In this document: positions 46,641-55,732 of the stretch, piece after piece
How the letters are laid out: every line of letters begins with the position of its first letter
How positions within the stretch are numbered: position 1 is the stretch's first letter
NCBI GenBank assembly: GCA_022826755.1
Contig: JAJDUG010000059.1
Coordinates: forward strand, 59,069-123,068
Source of the DNA: Acidobacteriota bacterium
GTDB lineage: Bacteria; Acidobacteriota; Terriglobia; Versatilivoradales; Versatilivoraceae
Reading direction: 5' to 3'
Length of the DNA stretch: 64,000 nucleotides
The notes under the pieces: generated by a model
The model's input: the letters and a program-made list of their open reading frames with translations, nothing else
What the model was told of the DNA's origin: nothing
The model's database searches: none
Made by a program: the position numbers and the translations under genes

Positions 46641-48239
46641 TCATCCGGGCGCCAGCCACACCTTGCGGAAGTGGAAGTGCTGGAATCCCAGTGAGTTGAT
46701 CTGCAGTCCCCGGACTTGCCGCCGGTGTACCAGCGAGTACCGGACCAGGGCCAGCGGGGCGACCACGTGGTCACTCAGGATCTGTTCTTCGATTTGCCGG
46801 TAGAGTCGGGACCGTCGTGTCTGGTCCAGCGTTCCCCTGGCACGGCGCAACAGCCGGTCCACCTCGGGATTGCCGTACCCGAAGGGGTTCCCGTTGCTGC
46901 GGGAATGAAACAGCCGGCTAAGCAGGGCATCCGGGTCGGGAAAATCGATCACCTCTCCGAGCAGAAACATGGGGGCTTGTCCCGCATAGATTCGGTCGAG
47001 GAGTTCCCGCATGGAGTCCACGCTCCGGACATCGATCTTCAGTCCGATGGAGCGGGGGCCCTCCAGAAGACGTTCCAGCCTCCGGCGGCCCTCCGGCAGC
47101 CGGACGGAAGTCCAGAGGCTCAGCTTGGGTAGCGGCCCCTGCCGGTGCTGAAATTCTCTCAGAGCCTGTGTGGCCGCTTCCAGGTTCGGGGTCCGGACCG
47201 GTTGCCGCCGGGACCCCAGCAGCGAGAAGGGAATCAGGCGGTCGGTGGGCTCGAAGTCGGTCAAACCGCCATAGACGTCCCCCGGGTCGATGGCCAGGCA
47301 GACGGCCTTTCGCAGCAACTGTCGGCGGGTTCCGGCGGCCTTCACGTTCATGCCCAGATAGAGCAGACGCAGGACGGGAAAGGTCCGGATCGCCCAATCC
47401 GTCCTGGTCGAAGCCCGGGGGATCTGATCGGCGGGAATAAATGACAGGTCCAGGCGGCCTCGGGCGAATTCCCGAAAGCTCCCGCGGTCGCTGAGAGCGG
47501 CAACGGTTCGAATCCGCAGTCCGTCCAGGTAAGGCCTCCCCAGGAAGTGGCGTGAATGGCTCTCCAAGTGAATTTCGTGGGCGGGTCCCAGCCTCTTCAG
47601 GCGGAAGGCTCCCGTGCCCAGCGGTGATTGGCTGAACCGCCGCTCGCCCGATTCCACCGCTTCCCTCGGAACCACCGAAGCTGAAGGGAGCGCCAGCACC
47701 TGCAGAAAGGGAGCATAGGGCTGCTCCAGGGCGATCTGCAGGGTGTGGGAACCCACGGCCCTGAGTCCACTGACGCTGTCGGACTTCCCCGAACGGAAGG
47801 CGGCAGCTCCCCTTATCCGGGTGTAATATTCCGAGTCCACCGCCTTCCACCGGGGATCGACCAGCCGGGTGAGGGAGTAGACGAAGTCCCGGGCCGTGAC
47901 CGGCCGTCCATGGTGGAAGCGGACGTCCCGGCGCAGGTGGAAGGTGTAGGTGGTGCCGTCGAAGGAGACCCGCCAGTCCCTGGCAATGGCGGGAGCCACC
48001 GCCAGATGCTCATCCAATCGCACCAGACCGTCGAATAGCTGCAGGACAATGGCCGATTCCCAGTAGTTGCGGGAGTGTATGGGATCCAACGAATCCACCG
48101 CCTGGGCCATGATGCGCAAGACCCCACCGCCGGCCGGTGCCGGGACCGGATCTCCGGGGGGACTGTTCGGGCCGCGGCGGACCCAAAGGACCAGGACCAG
48201 CACCGCCAGGGCGCCGGCCAACCATGCCTTGGCATTCAT
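46641..48239 (-). CDS. Oligopeptide ABC transporter substrate-binding protein (SBP family 5)
   Basis: 532 residues with an N-terminal signal anchor (LAGALAVLVLVLWV) and the family 5 pattern: VDSLDPIHSRNYWES, YTFHLRRDVRFHHGRPVTARDFVYSLTR (as two adjacent pieces), QSPLGTGAFRLKRL, and LLSRLFHSRSNGNPFGYGNPEVDRLL. It binds peptides or similar solutes. No Opp/Dpp permease or ATPase gene is adjacent, so it is an orphan binding protein; the lack of a lipobox cysteine is also unusual. Confidence 0.88.
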   Translation of the reverse strand: MNAKAWLAGALAVLVLVLWVRRGPNSPPGDPVPAPAGGGVLRIMAQAVDSLDPIHSRNYWESAIVLQLFDGLVRLDEHLAVAPAIARDWRVSFDGTTYTFHLRRDVRFHHGRPVTARDFVYSLTRLVDPRWKAVDSEYYTRIRGAAAFRSGKSDSVSGLRAVGSHTLQIALEQPYAPFLQVLALPSASVVPREAVESGERRFSQSPLGTGAFRLKRLGPAHEIHLESHSRHFLGRPYLDGLRIRTVAALSDRGSFREFARGRLDLSFIPADQIPRASTRTDWAIRTFPVLRLLYLGMNVKAAGTRRQLLRKAVCLAIDPGDVYGGLTDFEPTDRLIPFSLLGSRRQPVRTPNLEAATQALREFQHRQGPLPKLSLWTSVRLPEGRRRLERLLEGPRSIGLKIDVRSVDSMRELLDRIYAGQAPMFLLGEVIDFPDPDALLSRLFHSRSNGNPFGYGNPEVDRLLRRARGTLDQTRRSRLYRQIEEQILSDHVVAPLALVRYSLVHRRQVRGLQINSLGFQHFHFRKVWLAPG

Positions 48240-48537
48240 GGCGTTGTGTTGCGATGAGCAGGGAGTGGCTGTCCGGGGGATGGACTTGGGGAGAGGGCCT
48301 CAGAGCACTGTTCCGGAAGAGGGAGTTCGCGTCCTGCTCAGTGGCCAAGCGTCCTCGGCTGGGCGAAGCCTGCTCGGTCGACGTGAATGTCGACGGCTAC
48401 GCTTGCCGTCTGGTTGATCTTAGCAGGAATGTCGCGATGCAGGGAAGGTATGAAGCCTCCGGTATAGGCAAGTGGAGAGTTAAGAGTGGAGAGTGAAGAG
48501 CTTCTTGGCTGATACATACCGGTATCGCGCTGCATGC

Positions 48538-48620
48538 GACGGGGTAAAAAGAGTTATCCACGAAGGCACACGAAGGACCTCGAAGACCCACGAAGCGAGA
48601 CGCCGAGGGGAACCGGGATC
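48538..48620 (+). repeat. Dispersed repeat, family A (copy 3, first part)
   Basis: GACGGGGTAAAAAGAGTTAT then cacgaagg units and GAAGCGAGACGCCGAGGGGA. It matches 2134-2215 nearly base for base in the same orientation. Confidence 0.8.
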
Positions 48621-48642
48621 TTTCCGTTGATTTAACTGCATA

Positions 48643-48890
48643 ATGAACATGGATGAACAGGATATACAGGATTCTTGGTTGATGGGCCTGGACAGAATGC
48701 TCCGGGGCGAAAGTTCTCTCCCCCTCGAGTTCGACCAATGCCCTTTCTTCAACAAGGATTCCGGAACCCGCCGCTATCGTCATGGATCACCGAGAGCGAG
48801 CATCCGATCATCGAGCCCGTTCGCTTCCCGCGCAACCGTGTCTTATTCTTTTTATCCTGTTCATCCTGTCTATCCATGTTCAATTGGTAG
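48643..48890. repeat. Dispersed inverted repeat, family B (copy 2)
   Basis: Arm AACATGGATGAACAGGATAT at about 48644-48663 and the inverse TCCTGTTCATCCTGTCTATC at about 48853-48872, followed by CATGTTCAAT. It is homologous to the element at 16855-17105. It lies between two pieces of family A, as if family A were split here. Confidence 0.7.
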
Positions 48891-48954
48891 ATAACCGGAT
48901 CAACGGGACAGGGTCCTGGTTGCCGATAGGCCACGAAGAAAAACCGAAGGAGAT

Positions 48955-49045
48955 CCATTCGTATTCGTGTCTATTCGTGTTCATTCGTGGTTCGTCTTTA
49001 TTAACGACCCCCTGTTTCACCCTCGAATAATCCGCCCCGTCGTGG
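48955..49045 (+). repeat. Dispersed repeat, family A (copy 3, second part)
   Basis: TATTCGTGTTCATTCGTGGT is followed by TCGTCTTTATTAACGACC, then CCCTCGAATAATCCGCCC. It is the reverse complement counterpart of 26049-26115 over about 65 bp with few differences. The whole 48240-49183 gap holds only repeats and no gene. Confidence 0.8.
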
Positions 49046-49183
49046 GGGGCGGGGGCGCGGCTTGCCTGAAACACGGGCGTTTCGAACAGGGCCGTCCCCA
49101 TCAAAGGCCTGCTTCATTCATTGTGTTCATGCCTCCTTTGTGCAAGGCTTGAGCCTGAATCCATTCGAAAGTAATCCGCGGTG

Positions 49184-50839
49184 ATGAGACTGTTCCCAAC
49201 CAAGAGCCTCGCTTCAGGGGGCGTCCTGTGCCTTTCCGCCCTCTTGTGGTGGGGCGGGACCTCCGGCTGCCAGACCCGGCCGCAGCCGGCCGATTCCCTC
49301 GAGTCCGCGCGGCGGGCGGCGGTCGAGCGCCAGCGGCGGATCATCTTCAACAACGACGGCGACGACCTGTTGCATCTGGCCGGCCCGGCGACCGCCAGGA
49401 AGTTTCTGTCGGTGCGGACCGACCATGCGGCCGGAACCATGGTGGACAGCGTCTTTTATTTTTCCCGCCGGCCGATCAGCCCTCTCTACTCGGGAGCGGT
49501 CAGAAGGGAGCCCCTGGCCGGCCGCCTGCGGGACCTGGCCCGGCAGGGTACCGACGATCTCCGCCTGGTGATCGAGGCCTCTCGCAAGCAGGGGATGGAG
49601 GTCTTCTGGTCGAATCGGATGAATGACATTCACGACAACGCCAAAGCCGAGTCGGAGATTGCTCAATGGAAACGGGATCACCGTCACTTTCTGATGGGCA
49701 GTCCAGGGGACAAGGAGCGTTTCCCCCCTTCCGATCCACGCAACACCTGGACTTTCGTCGACTACGCCCATCCCGAGGTTCGCGACCTCGTGGTGGAGAC
49801 CTTCAGGGAGGTATTGGCCGGCTACGACGTGGACGGCGTCGACCTGGACTTTCTGCGCCATCCTGCCTTCTTTCCGGAGACTCGCCTCTTCAAGCCGGTA
49901 ACGCGGCCGCACCTGGAGATGATGACCGGGATGGTCGGCCGGATCCGCGCGGAGGTGCTGGCCGCCAGCCGGCGCAAGGGAAGGCCGATTCTGATGAGCG
50001 TTCGGATCCTTCCCACGCTTGACCAGAATCGACATTTCGGTTTCGACGTCGAGCAGTGGGCGCGGCGCGGCTACCTGGACCTGATCGTGGTGGGAGGTGG
50101 GTACGACCCCTTCACCATGCCGGCCAAGGACATGATCGATCGCGGAAGCCGGTGGGGGGTGCCGGTCTATGTCTGTTTGAGTTCTTCCGGCTTCGAGCAC
50201 GCCGTCGGTGGCCAACGCTTCTACTCGACCGACGCGGACCAGTGGGGTCGGACCCTGCCCGATGCCGATGAGGAATTGGCTCTCAAGGCCTGGAGGGCGG
50301 CCGCGGCCAATGCCTGGCTGGCGGGCGCCAGGGGCATCATGACCTTCAACCTGTTCCCCAGACACCCCGGAAGCAGAGCCACCCGGATGGCACGCCGGGT
50401 GTGGAAGGAGATCGGGGACCCCGACGCACTGGCCTTCACCGACAAGCTCTATGTCGTCGAAAACGTGAAGAGCCTGCAGGCGGGCTTCATGATGGGCTCG
50501 GTTCCGGTTGGAGGGCGACTGCCGGTTCAGGTCGCGCCCGGCGGCGCCGTGCGGCGCCTGCTTCCGGTGGCGGACGACCTGGCCGCCTCCGGAGACCGTC
50601 TCCACTCCCTCGAGTTCCGGCTGAAGCTGGCGGGCCCACGGAAAAGGGATACCGTAACGGTTCGTCTCAATGGGGAACGGTTGCGCCTGACCGGACGCGG
50701 GCCGGACTGGATGATCGGCCCTGTCCTTCCCCGGTCGATGCGCCGGGGGAACAACCAGGTGAAGGTGGAGTTGGCGGCTGCGGCGCCGGCCGCGCTGACC
50801 GTGGCGGCGCTGGAGCTGGAAGTCACCTACCGGCGCTGA
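49184..50839 (+). CDS. Exported glycoside-hydrolase-like lipoprotein (GHL10/YngK-like)
   Basis: 551 residues. Lipoprotein signal ending TSGC (about residue 29). A TIM-barrel-like part (about 45-410) contains MEVFWSNRMNDIHDN, a long loop, TWTFVDYAHPEVRDLVVETF, GYDVDGVDLDFLRHP (candidate catalytic acidic pair), ILMSVRILP, LDLIVVGGGYDP, and GIMTFNLFP. It resembles the putative glycosidases of the GHL10/DUF187 group. The C-terminal 110 residues look like a beta-sandwich. GTG 49181 is an alternative start. Paired with a related gene immediately downstream. Confidence 0.7.
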   Translation: MRLFPTKSLASGGVLCLSALLWWGGTSGCQTRPQPADSLESARRAAVERQRRIIFNNDGDDLLHLAGPATARKFLSVRTDHAAGTMVDSVFYFSRRPISPLYSGAVRREPLAGRLRDLARQGTDDLRLVIEASRKQGMEVFWSNRMNDIHDNAKAESEIAQWKRDHRHFLMGSPGDKERFPPSDPRNTWTFVDYAHPEVRDLVVETFREVLAGYDVDGVDLDFLRHPAFFPETRLFKPVTRPHLEMMTGMVGRIRAEVLAASRRKGRPILMSVRILPTLDQNRHFGFDVEQWARRGYLDLIVVGGGYDPFTMPAKDMIDRGSRWGVPVYVCLSSSGFEHAVGGQRFYSTDADQWGRTLPDADEELALKAWRAAAANAWLAGARGIMTFNLFPRHPGSRATRMARRVWKEIGDPDALAFTDKLYVVENVKSLQAGFMMGSVPVGGRLPVQVAPGGAVRRLLPVADDLAASGDRLHSLEFRLKLAGPRKRDTVTVRLNGERLRLTGRGPDWMIGPVLPRSMRRGNNQVKVELAAAAPAALTVAALELEVTYRR

Positions 50840-50854
50840 GGAGGAGGCTGGAGG

Positions 50855-52720
50855 ATGAGCCAGACATCGGATCCGAAAACTTCGCTTTCCCGAAGAGGGT
50901 TTTTCGGCGCGGTGGGCCTGGCGCCGGCCGTCTTCCGGGCGGTGGGAACCCATGCCGAGGGCGACTCCAGGGCGACCGTCCCCAGCTTCTGGCACTCGCC
51001 CCGCCACTCGGGGGTCTTGCTGGCGGACCTTTCCAGCGCGCAGCCGGGGGAGGCCATCAGCCCCAAGCCCAGGAAGGGGTGCTGGTACACTATTCCCTAC
51101 CGGACCAAAACGGGCATCCAGGGGGTGATGGTGGCCAGGGGGCAGCTGACCCATCCTCCCGACCTGAGGCTCTCCCTGCCCGCCCAGGGGTGGCATGCCA
51201 TCTACGTGGGGCTCTTCGGCGGGTCCAGGATCGACGAGTTCCGACTGAAGCTGAAGCTGAGCGACGAGAGGCTCTTCGAGAGCCTGGCACCCAGTCGGCT
51301 GGGCTACCAGCGCAAAGCCGACGGGAGTTGGCTGCGCCCGCGGCCGGCCATCGGGGCGACCGACATCGAGGAGGTCTTCTGGAAGGCCGCCGACCTCGGC
51401 GGGCAGCAGTTGGTGGTCTCTCATCTGAGGACCAGCCATCCCAGTGTGGCCCAGCTTGCCTTTGTGCGGCTGGTCCCGTTGACCGCGGAAGAAGTCGAGG
51501 AGTACCGGATGGCCGTTGGGCGCCCTGAAACAAGGCTTCTGGCGGCGGAGATGGACGGTCAGGGCCCCTTTCACACGGGTGCGCGGACGGTGCAGGACAT
51601 CCAGGAGAACCTGGAGCCGCTGCGGGGCACCGACGTGGGGAAGCTATTTCTGGGAACCGGGGGCATCGGGGCCGGCCAAACTCTCTATCCCAGCCGGGTG
51701 GGTGCGATGATGGGCGCCGGAGAGGAGGACTTTCCGGTGGAGGAAGGGAGGCGGGCCGCCGAGAGTCTCCGCAACTATCGATCCCGTGGCATCGACCCGC
51801 TCAAGGTGGCCGTCGATCATGCCCATTCCATGGACATTGAGGTCTACCTGGGTTTTCGCATGGGCACCATGGCCTCCATGCCTCCGGTGTGGTTCGAGCC
51901 CGTGCATTTCTGGAAGAGGCACCCGCAGTGGCGCTGCCGGGATCGGGCGGGGCACAGCATTGTCCGGCTGAGCTTGGCCTACAGCCAGGTGAGACGCTTC
52001 TACCTGGACCTGCTGGCGGAACTTGCGGGCTATGGAGTCAAGGGCGTGCAATTGATCTATACCCGCAGGCCTCCTTTCGTGCTGTTCGAGCCGCCGGTGG
52101 TTGAAGACTTCAGGAAGGCTTACGGGATCGATCCCCGACAGCTCCCGGAACCGGCCGGCCGGCGGCGGGGGGACCCACCGGCGGCGGACGAGCGGTTGGA
52201 GAGGCATTGGGCGACCTACGTCACCACATTCATGCGGGAGTTGCGCGGGAGGCTGAACCGGCAGCGCCCCGAAGGACCCCGGATAGAGGTGCTGGCCAAC
52301 GTGGGCTACGATGCTGCCTGGAATCGCCACGCTACGCTGGATCTGGAGACCTGGACTCGAGAAGGCCTAGTGGATATCCTCTGCGTCTATACCGGAGGGG
52401 ATGGGAACCAAGAGGTGGACTACGACTATTTCCAAGAGATCACCCGCGGCACCCGAACGGTCTTCTTCGAAGACATCACTCCACGCAACATGCCCGGCAG
52501 CCGGTATGCCCGGCAGGCACGCAAGGCATATGATGGAGGAGCCGGCGGCCTGGCCTTTTGGGACAGCGGCGGCCGGATTGTGCGCAAGACCCAATGGCAC
52601 ACGATTCGGCGGCTGGGCCATCGCAAGGATCTGGAGGCATTGGCGCTCCAGCCGCGAGGGTTTTGCATCCATCCCCTCGAGCTGATCGACGGTTGGAGCG
52701 TGGAGCTGCGGTACCGGTAG
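50855..52720 (+). CDS. Tat-exported glycoside-hydrolase-like protein
   Basis: 621 residues. N-terminal twin-arginine signal (LSRRGFFGAVGLAP). A first beta domain (about 50-210) precedes a barrel-like part with DPLKVAVDHAHSMDIEVYLG, MPPVWFEPVHFWKRHPQW, LAGYGVKGVQLIYTRRPPF, VDILCVYTGGDGNQEVDY and GGLAFWDSGG. It shares the general plan of the upstream neighbour (a planned walk of GHL-like strand motifs) but is not a close copy. GGAGG lies upstream of the ATG, 15 bp after the neighbour's stop. Substrate is unknown; a polysaccharide is the natural guess. Confidence 0.65.
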   Translation: MSQTSDPKTSLSRRGFFGAVGLAPAVFRAVGTHAEGDSRATVPSFWHSPRHSGVLLADLSSAQPGEAISPKPRKGCWYTIPYRTKTGIQGVMVARGQLTHPPDLRLSLPAQGWHAIYVGLFGGSRIDEFRLKLKLSDERLFESLAPSRLGYQRKADGSWLRPRPAIGATDIEEVFWKAADLGGQQLVVSHLRTSHPSVAQLAFVRLVPLTAEEVEEYRMAVGRPETRLLAAEMDGQGPFHTGARTVQDIQENLEPLRGTDVGKLFLGTGGIGAGQTLYPSRVGAMMGAGEEDFPVEEGRRAAESLRNYRSRGIDPLKVAVDHAHSMDIEVYLGFRMGTMASMPPVWFEPVHFWKRHPQWRCRDRAGHSIVRLSLAYSQVRRFYLDLLAELAGYGVKGVQLIYTRRPPFVLFEPPVVEDFRKAYGIDPRQLPEPAGRRRGDPPAADERLERHWATYVTTFMRELRGRLNRQRPEGPRIEVLANVGYDAAWNRHATLDLETWTREGLVDILCVYTGGDGNQEVDYDYFQEITRGTRTVFFEDITPRNMPGSRYARQARKAYDGGAGGLAFWDSGGRIVRKTQWHTIRRLGHRKDLEALALQPRGFCIHPLELIDGWSVELRYR

Positions 52721-52750
52721 CGCCAGAGACACGGAAGGGAGGTGGATCGT

Positions 52751-53923
52751 ATGGCGGCTGGGACTCTCAAACGACGGTCACGGGAACCGAGGTCGCCGGG
52801 CCGGCGCACCAATCCCGATTCAGTCGGCCGGGCCGGGAGGCGACGGCTCGAAACAGGGCGGGCGCGGAAAGGAAAGATGCAGGCCGCGGCCGCCATTGCC
52901 GGCAGTCTGACTGCCGGACTGAAGCCGGGCGACATACTGGGGGTGATCAGGGATCGGACTCGTCGGGTCATCGGTGGCGAATGCTGGGCATTGGCCCGAC
53001 TGGATCGGGACAATCAGGCCTGGGAGGTGACGGCAGCGCAGGTCCAGTCCGATGGCGGCCCCGAGTTCCGGGGGCGAGTTGCGCTGGATCACCCGTTTTT
53101 GGCCTCCATTCTCGAATTTCCCGGGGCTCCTGTCTTCGGACTCCGCAGCCTCGGCCCCGGAGCCGGCAACCCGGTTCCTCCCTTTCCGGTTGCGGCTGCT
53201 TTTCATATTCTGCTGCCCCTGGTGACTGGGGGACACCTGACGGGCGTCCTGGTTTTTGGGCACTCGACCGGCGACTCCCTGGACCGTTCCGACCGGGAAT
53301 TCCTGAGGCTGGTGGCGGATCAGGCGGCCCTGGCCCTGGAAAATGCTCACCTGTGCGAGCAGGTCCGGGCGTCCCGGGCCCAGCTTGTCAGCCGTCAGGT
53401 TGCGCTGGAGCACCAGCTCAAGCGGCTCACGGTCACCGATGATCTGACCGGCCTCTACAACCAGCGGGATCTGTTCGAGCAATTGCCGAGGGAAATGGAA
53501 CGGGCCAGGCGGTCCGGCAGCGCCTGTTCCCTGTGCCTGTTCGACCTGGATGGATTCAAGGAATACAACGATACCCACGGCCACCTGGCGGGGGATCGTC
53601 TGCTCCGAACGGTGGGAGCCGTCGTATCCCGGACCATTCGGTCCAAGACCGACCGGGCCTATCGCTACGGAGGCGACGAGTTTGTGCTGCTCCTGCCTCA
53701 CACCAGTCGGGCGGAGGCCAGGGTCCTGGTGGACCGGATCCGCCGGGCCCTCTCCCTGGCCCTGTCCGATGCAGTCGGTTTCAGCGCCGGAATCGCGGAG
53801 TACTCTCCCGGGATGGAGAGCAGGGACTTCATTGAAGCCGCCGACCGACTCATGTATCGGGCCAAGCGCAAGGGCGGCAACCGCCTGGAACCCGAAGGCG
53901 CTCGGCAGCGGGGATCAGCCTGA
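52751..53923 (+). CDS. Diguanylate cyclase with GAF sensor domain
   Basis: 390 residues. After a basic N-terminus comes a GAF domain (about 55-205, ending LVADQAALALENAHL), a short coiled coil (residues about 205-230), and a GGDEF domain: LTVTDDLTGLYNQRDLFE, CLFDLDGFKEYNDTHGHLAGD and the intact active-site loop YRYGGDEFVLLLP. The inhibitory RxxD site five residues before GGDEF is degenerate (SKTD). It makes c-di-GMP in the cytoplasm. ATG 52751 is 8 nt from GGAGG; a GTG at 52742 overlaps that Shine-Dalgarno. Confidence 0.93.
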   Translation: MAAGTLKRRSREPRSPGRRTNPDSVGRAGRRRLETGRARKGKMQAAAAIAGSLTAGLKPGDILGVIRDRTRRVIGGECWALARLDRDNQAWEVTAAQVQSDGGPEFRGRVALDHPFLASILEFPGAPVFGLRSLGPGAGNPVPPFPVAAAFHILLPLVTGGHLTGVLVFGHSTGDSLDRSDREFLRLVADQAALALENAHLCEQVRASRAQLVSRQVALEHQLKRLTVTDDLTGLYNQRDLFEQLPREMERARRSGSACSLCLFDLDGFKEYNDTHGHLAGDRLLRTVGAVVSRTIRSKTDRAYRYGGDEFVLLLPHTSRAEARVLVDRIRRALSLALSDAVGFSAGIAEYSPGMESRDFIEAADRLMYRAKRKGGNRLEPEGARQRGSA

Positions 53924-54730
53924 ATGGCCAACAAGGGACGCAAATTCCTGGAGTTGGTAGCCCTGGTGGATCGGCTACGCGGCCCCGACGGTTGTCCCTG
54001 GGATCGGGAACAGACCTTCGATACCCTCAAGCCCCTCCTGCTGGAGGAAGCCTACGAGACCCTGGAGGCGCTGGACAGCGGCGACCGGTCGGCCTTTTGC
54101 AGCGAGTTGGGGGATCTGTTGTTCCAGGTGGCCTTTCTGTCCCAGATGGCGGAAACGGAAGGGGCCTTCGACATCGACGAAGTGGCGGATGGTGTTGTCG
54201 GCAAGATGGTGAGACGCCATCCCCACGTGTTCGGCGACGCCAAGGCGGACAGCGCCGAGGGGGTGTTGCATCAGTGGGAGGACATCAAGCGCCGGGAACG
54301 CGCCGGCGGGTCGGACGGCGGAAGCGGGGAAGATTCCATCCTGGACCGTCTGCCCCGGCTTCCGGCGCTCCTGACCGCACTGAAGATCACCGCCAAAGCC
54401 TCCCGGGTCGGTTTTGACTGGTCTCACATCGACGGGGTGTTCGAGAAGCTGGAAGAGGAAATCGGGGAACTCCGGCAGGCTCTGGATTCGCCTCCGGCTG
54501 CAAGGCCGGAGCGAGTCGAGCAGGAGGTCGGGGACCTGCTCTTTGCGGCGGTCAATATCGCCCGGTTTCTGGACATCGATCCCGAGACGGCATTGCGGAA
54601 GTCCAACCGGAAGTTCGTAGAGCGGTTTCAGTTCATTGAGGCCGCGCTGCGGCGGGAGGGCAAAGACCTGGGAAACGCCACCCTCGAAGAGATGGAAGAG
54701 CATTGGGAGCAGGCCAAGAAGGACCTCTGA
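53924..54730 (+). CDS. mazG: Nucleoside triphosphate pyrophosphohydrolase MazG
   Basis: 268 residues with two MazG modules. The first has RLRGPDGCPWDREQT, LLLEEAYETLEAL and ELGDLLFQVAF. The second has LEEEIGELRQAL and EVGDLLFAAVNIARFL. Both keep the ExxE...ExxD metal-binding pattern. It hydrolyses non-canonical NTPs. It starts at the base after the diguanylate cyclase stop. Confidence 0.96.
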   Translation: MANKGRKFLELVALVDRLRGPDGCPWDREQTFDTLKPLLLEEAYETLEALDSGDRSAFCSELGDLLFQVAFLSQMAETEGAFDIDEVADGVVGKMVRRHPHVFGDAKADSAEGVLHQWEDIKRRERAGGSDGGSGEDSILDRLPRLPALLTALKITAKASRVGFDWSHIDGVFEKLEEEIGELRQALDSPPAARPERVEQEVGDLLFAAVNIARFLDIDPETALRKSNRKFVERFQFIEAALRREGKDLGNATLEEMEEHWEQAKKDL

Positions 54731-54815
54731 CCCGCCTTCGCGACCCTGAAGCTGCCGGCAGCTGGGGCTTCCGATGCCGGCGCCGCGATTCTGCGGTGGG
54801 TCCGCCGTAACCGAC

Positions 54816-55091
54816 CTATCCGCCGGCAATGGCCGGAATGATCGACAGCTCGTCCTTCTCGGTGACCGGGGTCCCGAGATTCTCCAGAAAGCGAATGTCC
54901 TCCTCGTTGAGGAAGATGTTGACGAATCGGCGAACCTTGCCCTCGGATTCGCAGATGCGGTCCTTGAGGCCGGGGTATTGGCGGTCGATGTCCTCGATGA
55001 TTTCCTGCACGGTTCCGCCCGTTCCGGTGATCACCTCCTGACCTCCGGTGAGCGTTCTCAGTTGAACGGGAATACGCACGGATGTGGGCAT
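54816..55091 (-). CDS. MoaD/ThiS-family sulfur carrier protein
   Basis: 91-residue beta-grasp protein ending in the diglycine tail (IPAIAGG) that is adenylated and thiocarboxylated by an E1-like enzyme. It starts SVRIPVQLRTLTGGQEV and has KVRRFVNIFLNEEDIRFLE and VTEKDELSIIPA, closer to CysO/MoaD-like carriers than to ThiS. GAGGAGG precedes the ATG. A matching ThiF/MoeB-like enzyme is encoded at 60137-61171 on the same strand. Likely role is sulfur donation for amino acid or cofactor synthesis. Confidence 0.92.
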   Translation of the reverse strand: MPTSVRIPVQLRTLTGGQEVITGTGGTVQEIIEDIDRQYPGLKDRICESEGKVRRFVNIFLNEEDIRFLENLGTPVTEKDELSIIPAIAGG

Positions 55092-55267
55092 GAAGCCTCC
55101 TCTCTTGGTGAGTCCTATAGAACGACTGCTGCCGGCATCTTGCTACGGCTCCCGGCGCCGGTCGGACTGTCGCCATGTGCAAGCAATCAGACCGTTTCAG
55201 ATATTGTCAGGATGGATTGACCTTTCGACGGACGTTCCAGGTCGTCCGATTCGAACTGTCCCGCTCT

Positions 55268-55732
55268 TCATGAAAGTGCGCGTATCAGCTTTTCACGGCA
55301 ACGGAGCAACACGGTTTGTCTTTCATTGCCACGCAGGGTGACCTTGTTGCGACGCAGTTCTTTCAGATCCTTGTTATGGACCCGCTTCCCATGAGCCAGG
55401 ACCGGGACAAACCGGAATGAGCTTCCCGGAGGCAGCCATGCGTCAGCTACGCGACTGCCTCCCTGAAGCTGTTCCGCAGCTTCAACTGCCTTGAACCAGC
55501 CTCCCTTCAGTTCAATCGGCACGACCCAGGCACTACGGTCTTTCTCGCCGACGAACAGGTAATCGCAACGCTTCCGATTTGCGGGAATCGGCAACTCTGC
55601 GCAATCCAGATCTACGATCAGTCGCTGTGCCGGCGCGCCTTTCAGCGAAAGCGAGCAATTCCCTTTCTTGCAGTGTTTGGTGTGGCAATCCTGGTCAACT
55701 TTTTTGGCAACCGAGTCAACCAGAGCACTCAT
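55268..55732 (-). CDS. Small PD-(D/E)XK nuclease-like protein
   Basis: 154 residues. An N-terminal cysteine/histidine cluster (C16, H17, H20, C21, C26) may bind metal. The core then has RCDYLFVGEKD (Asp57), VVPIELKGGWF (Glu74, Lys76) and Gln88 in AAEQLQGG, the D...ExK...Q order of PD-(D/E)XK nucleases. The C-terminus is basic (LRRNKVTLRGNERQ). Its ATG overlaps the stop of the upstream ATPase gene (ATGA), so the two are translationally coupled. The base composition is less GC-rich than the neighbours. Nuclease activity is a prediction from motif spacing only. Confidence 0.6.
   Translation of the reverse strand: MSALVDSVAKKVDQDCHTKHCKKGNCSLSLKGAPAQRLIVDLDCAELPIPANRKRCDYLFVGEKDRSAWVVPIELKGGWFKAVEAAEQLQGGSRVADAWLPPGSSFRFVPVLAHGKRVHNKDLKELRRNKVTLRGNERQTVLLRCREKLIRALS

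Noticed and set aside
47500..47520. GGTTCGAATCC, a T-arm-like string suggesting a tRNA
   Set aside because: It is inside the peptide-binding protein gene and no cloverleaf surrounds it.
48240..49183. Short open frames in the 0.9-kb gap before the GHL-like gene
   Set aside because: They run through repeat families A and B and have no Shine-Dalgarno or protein-like composition.
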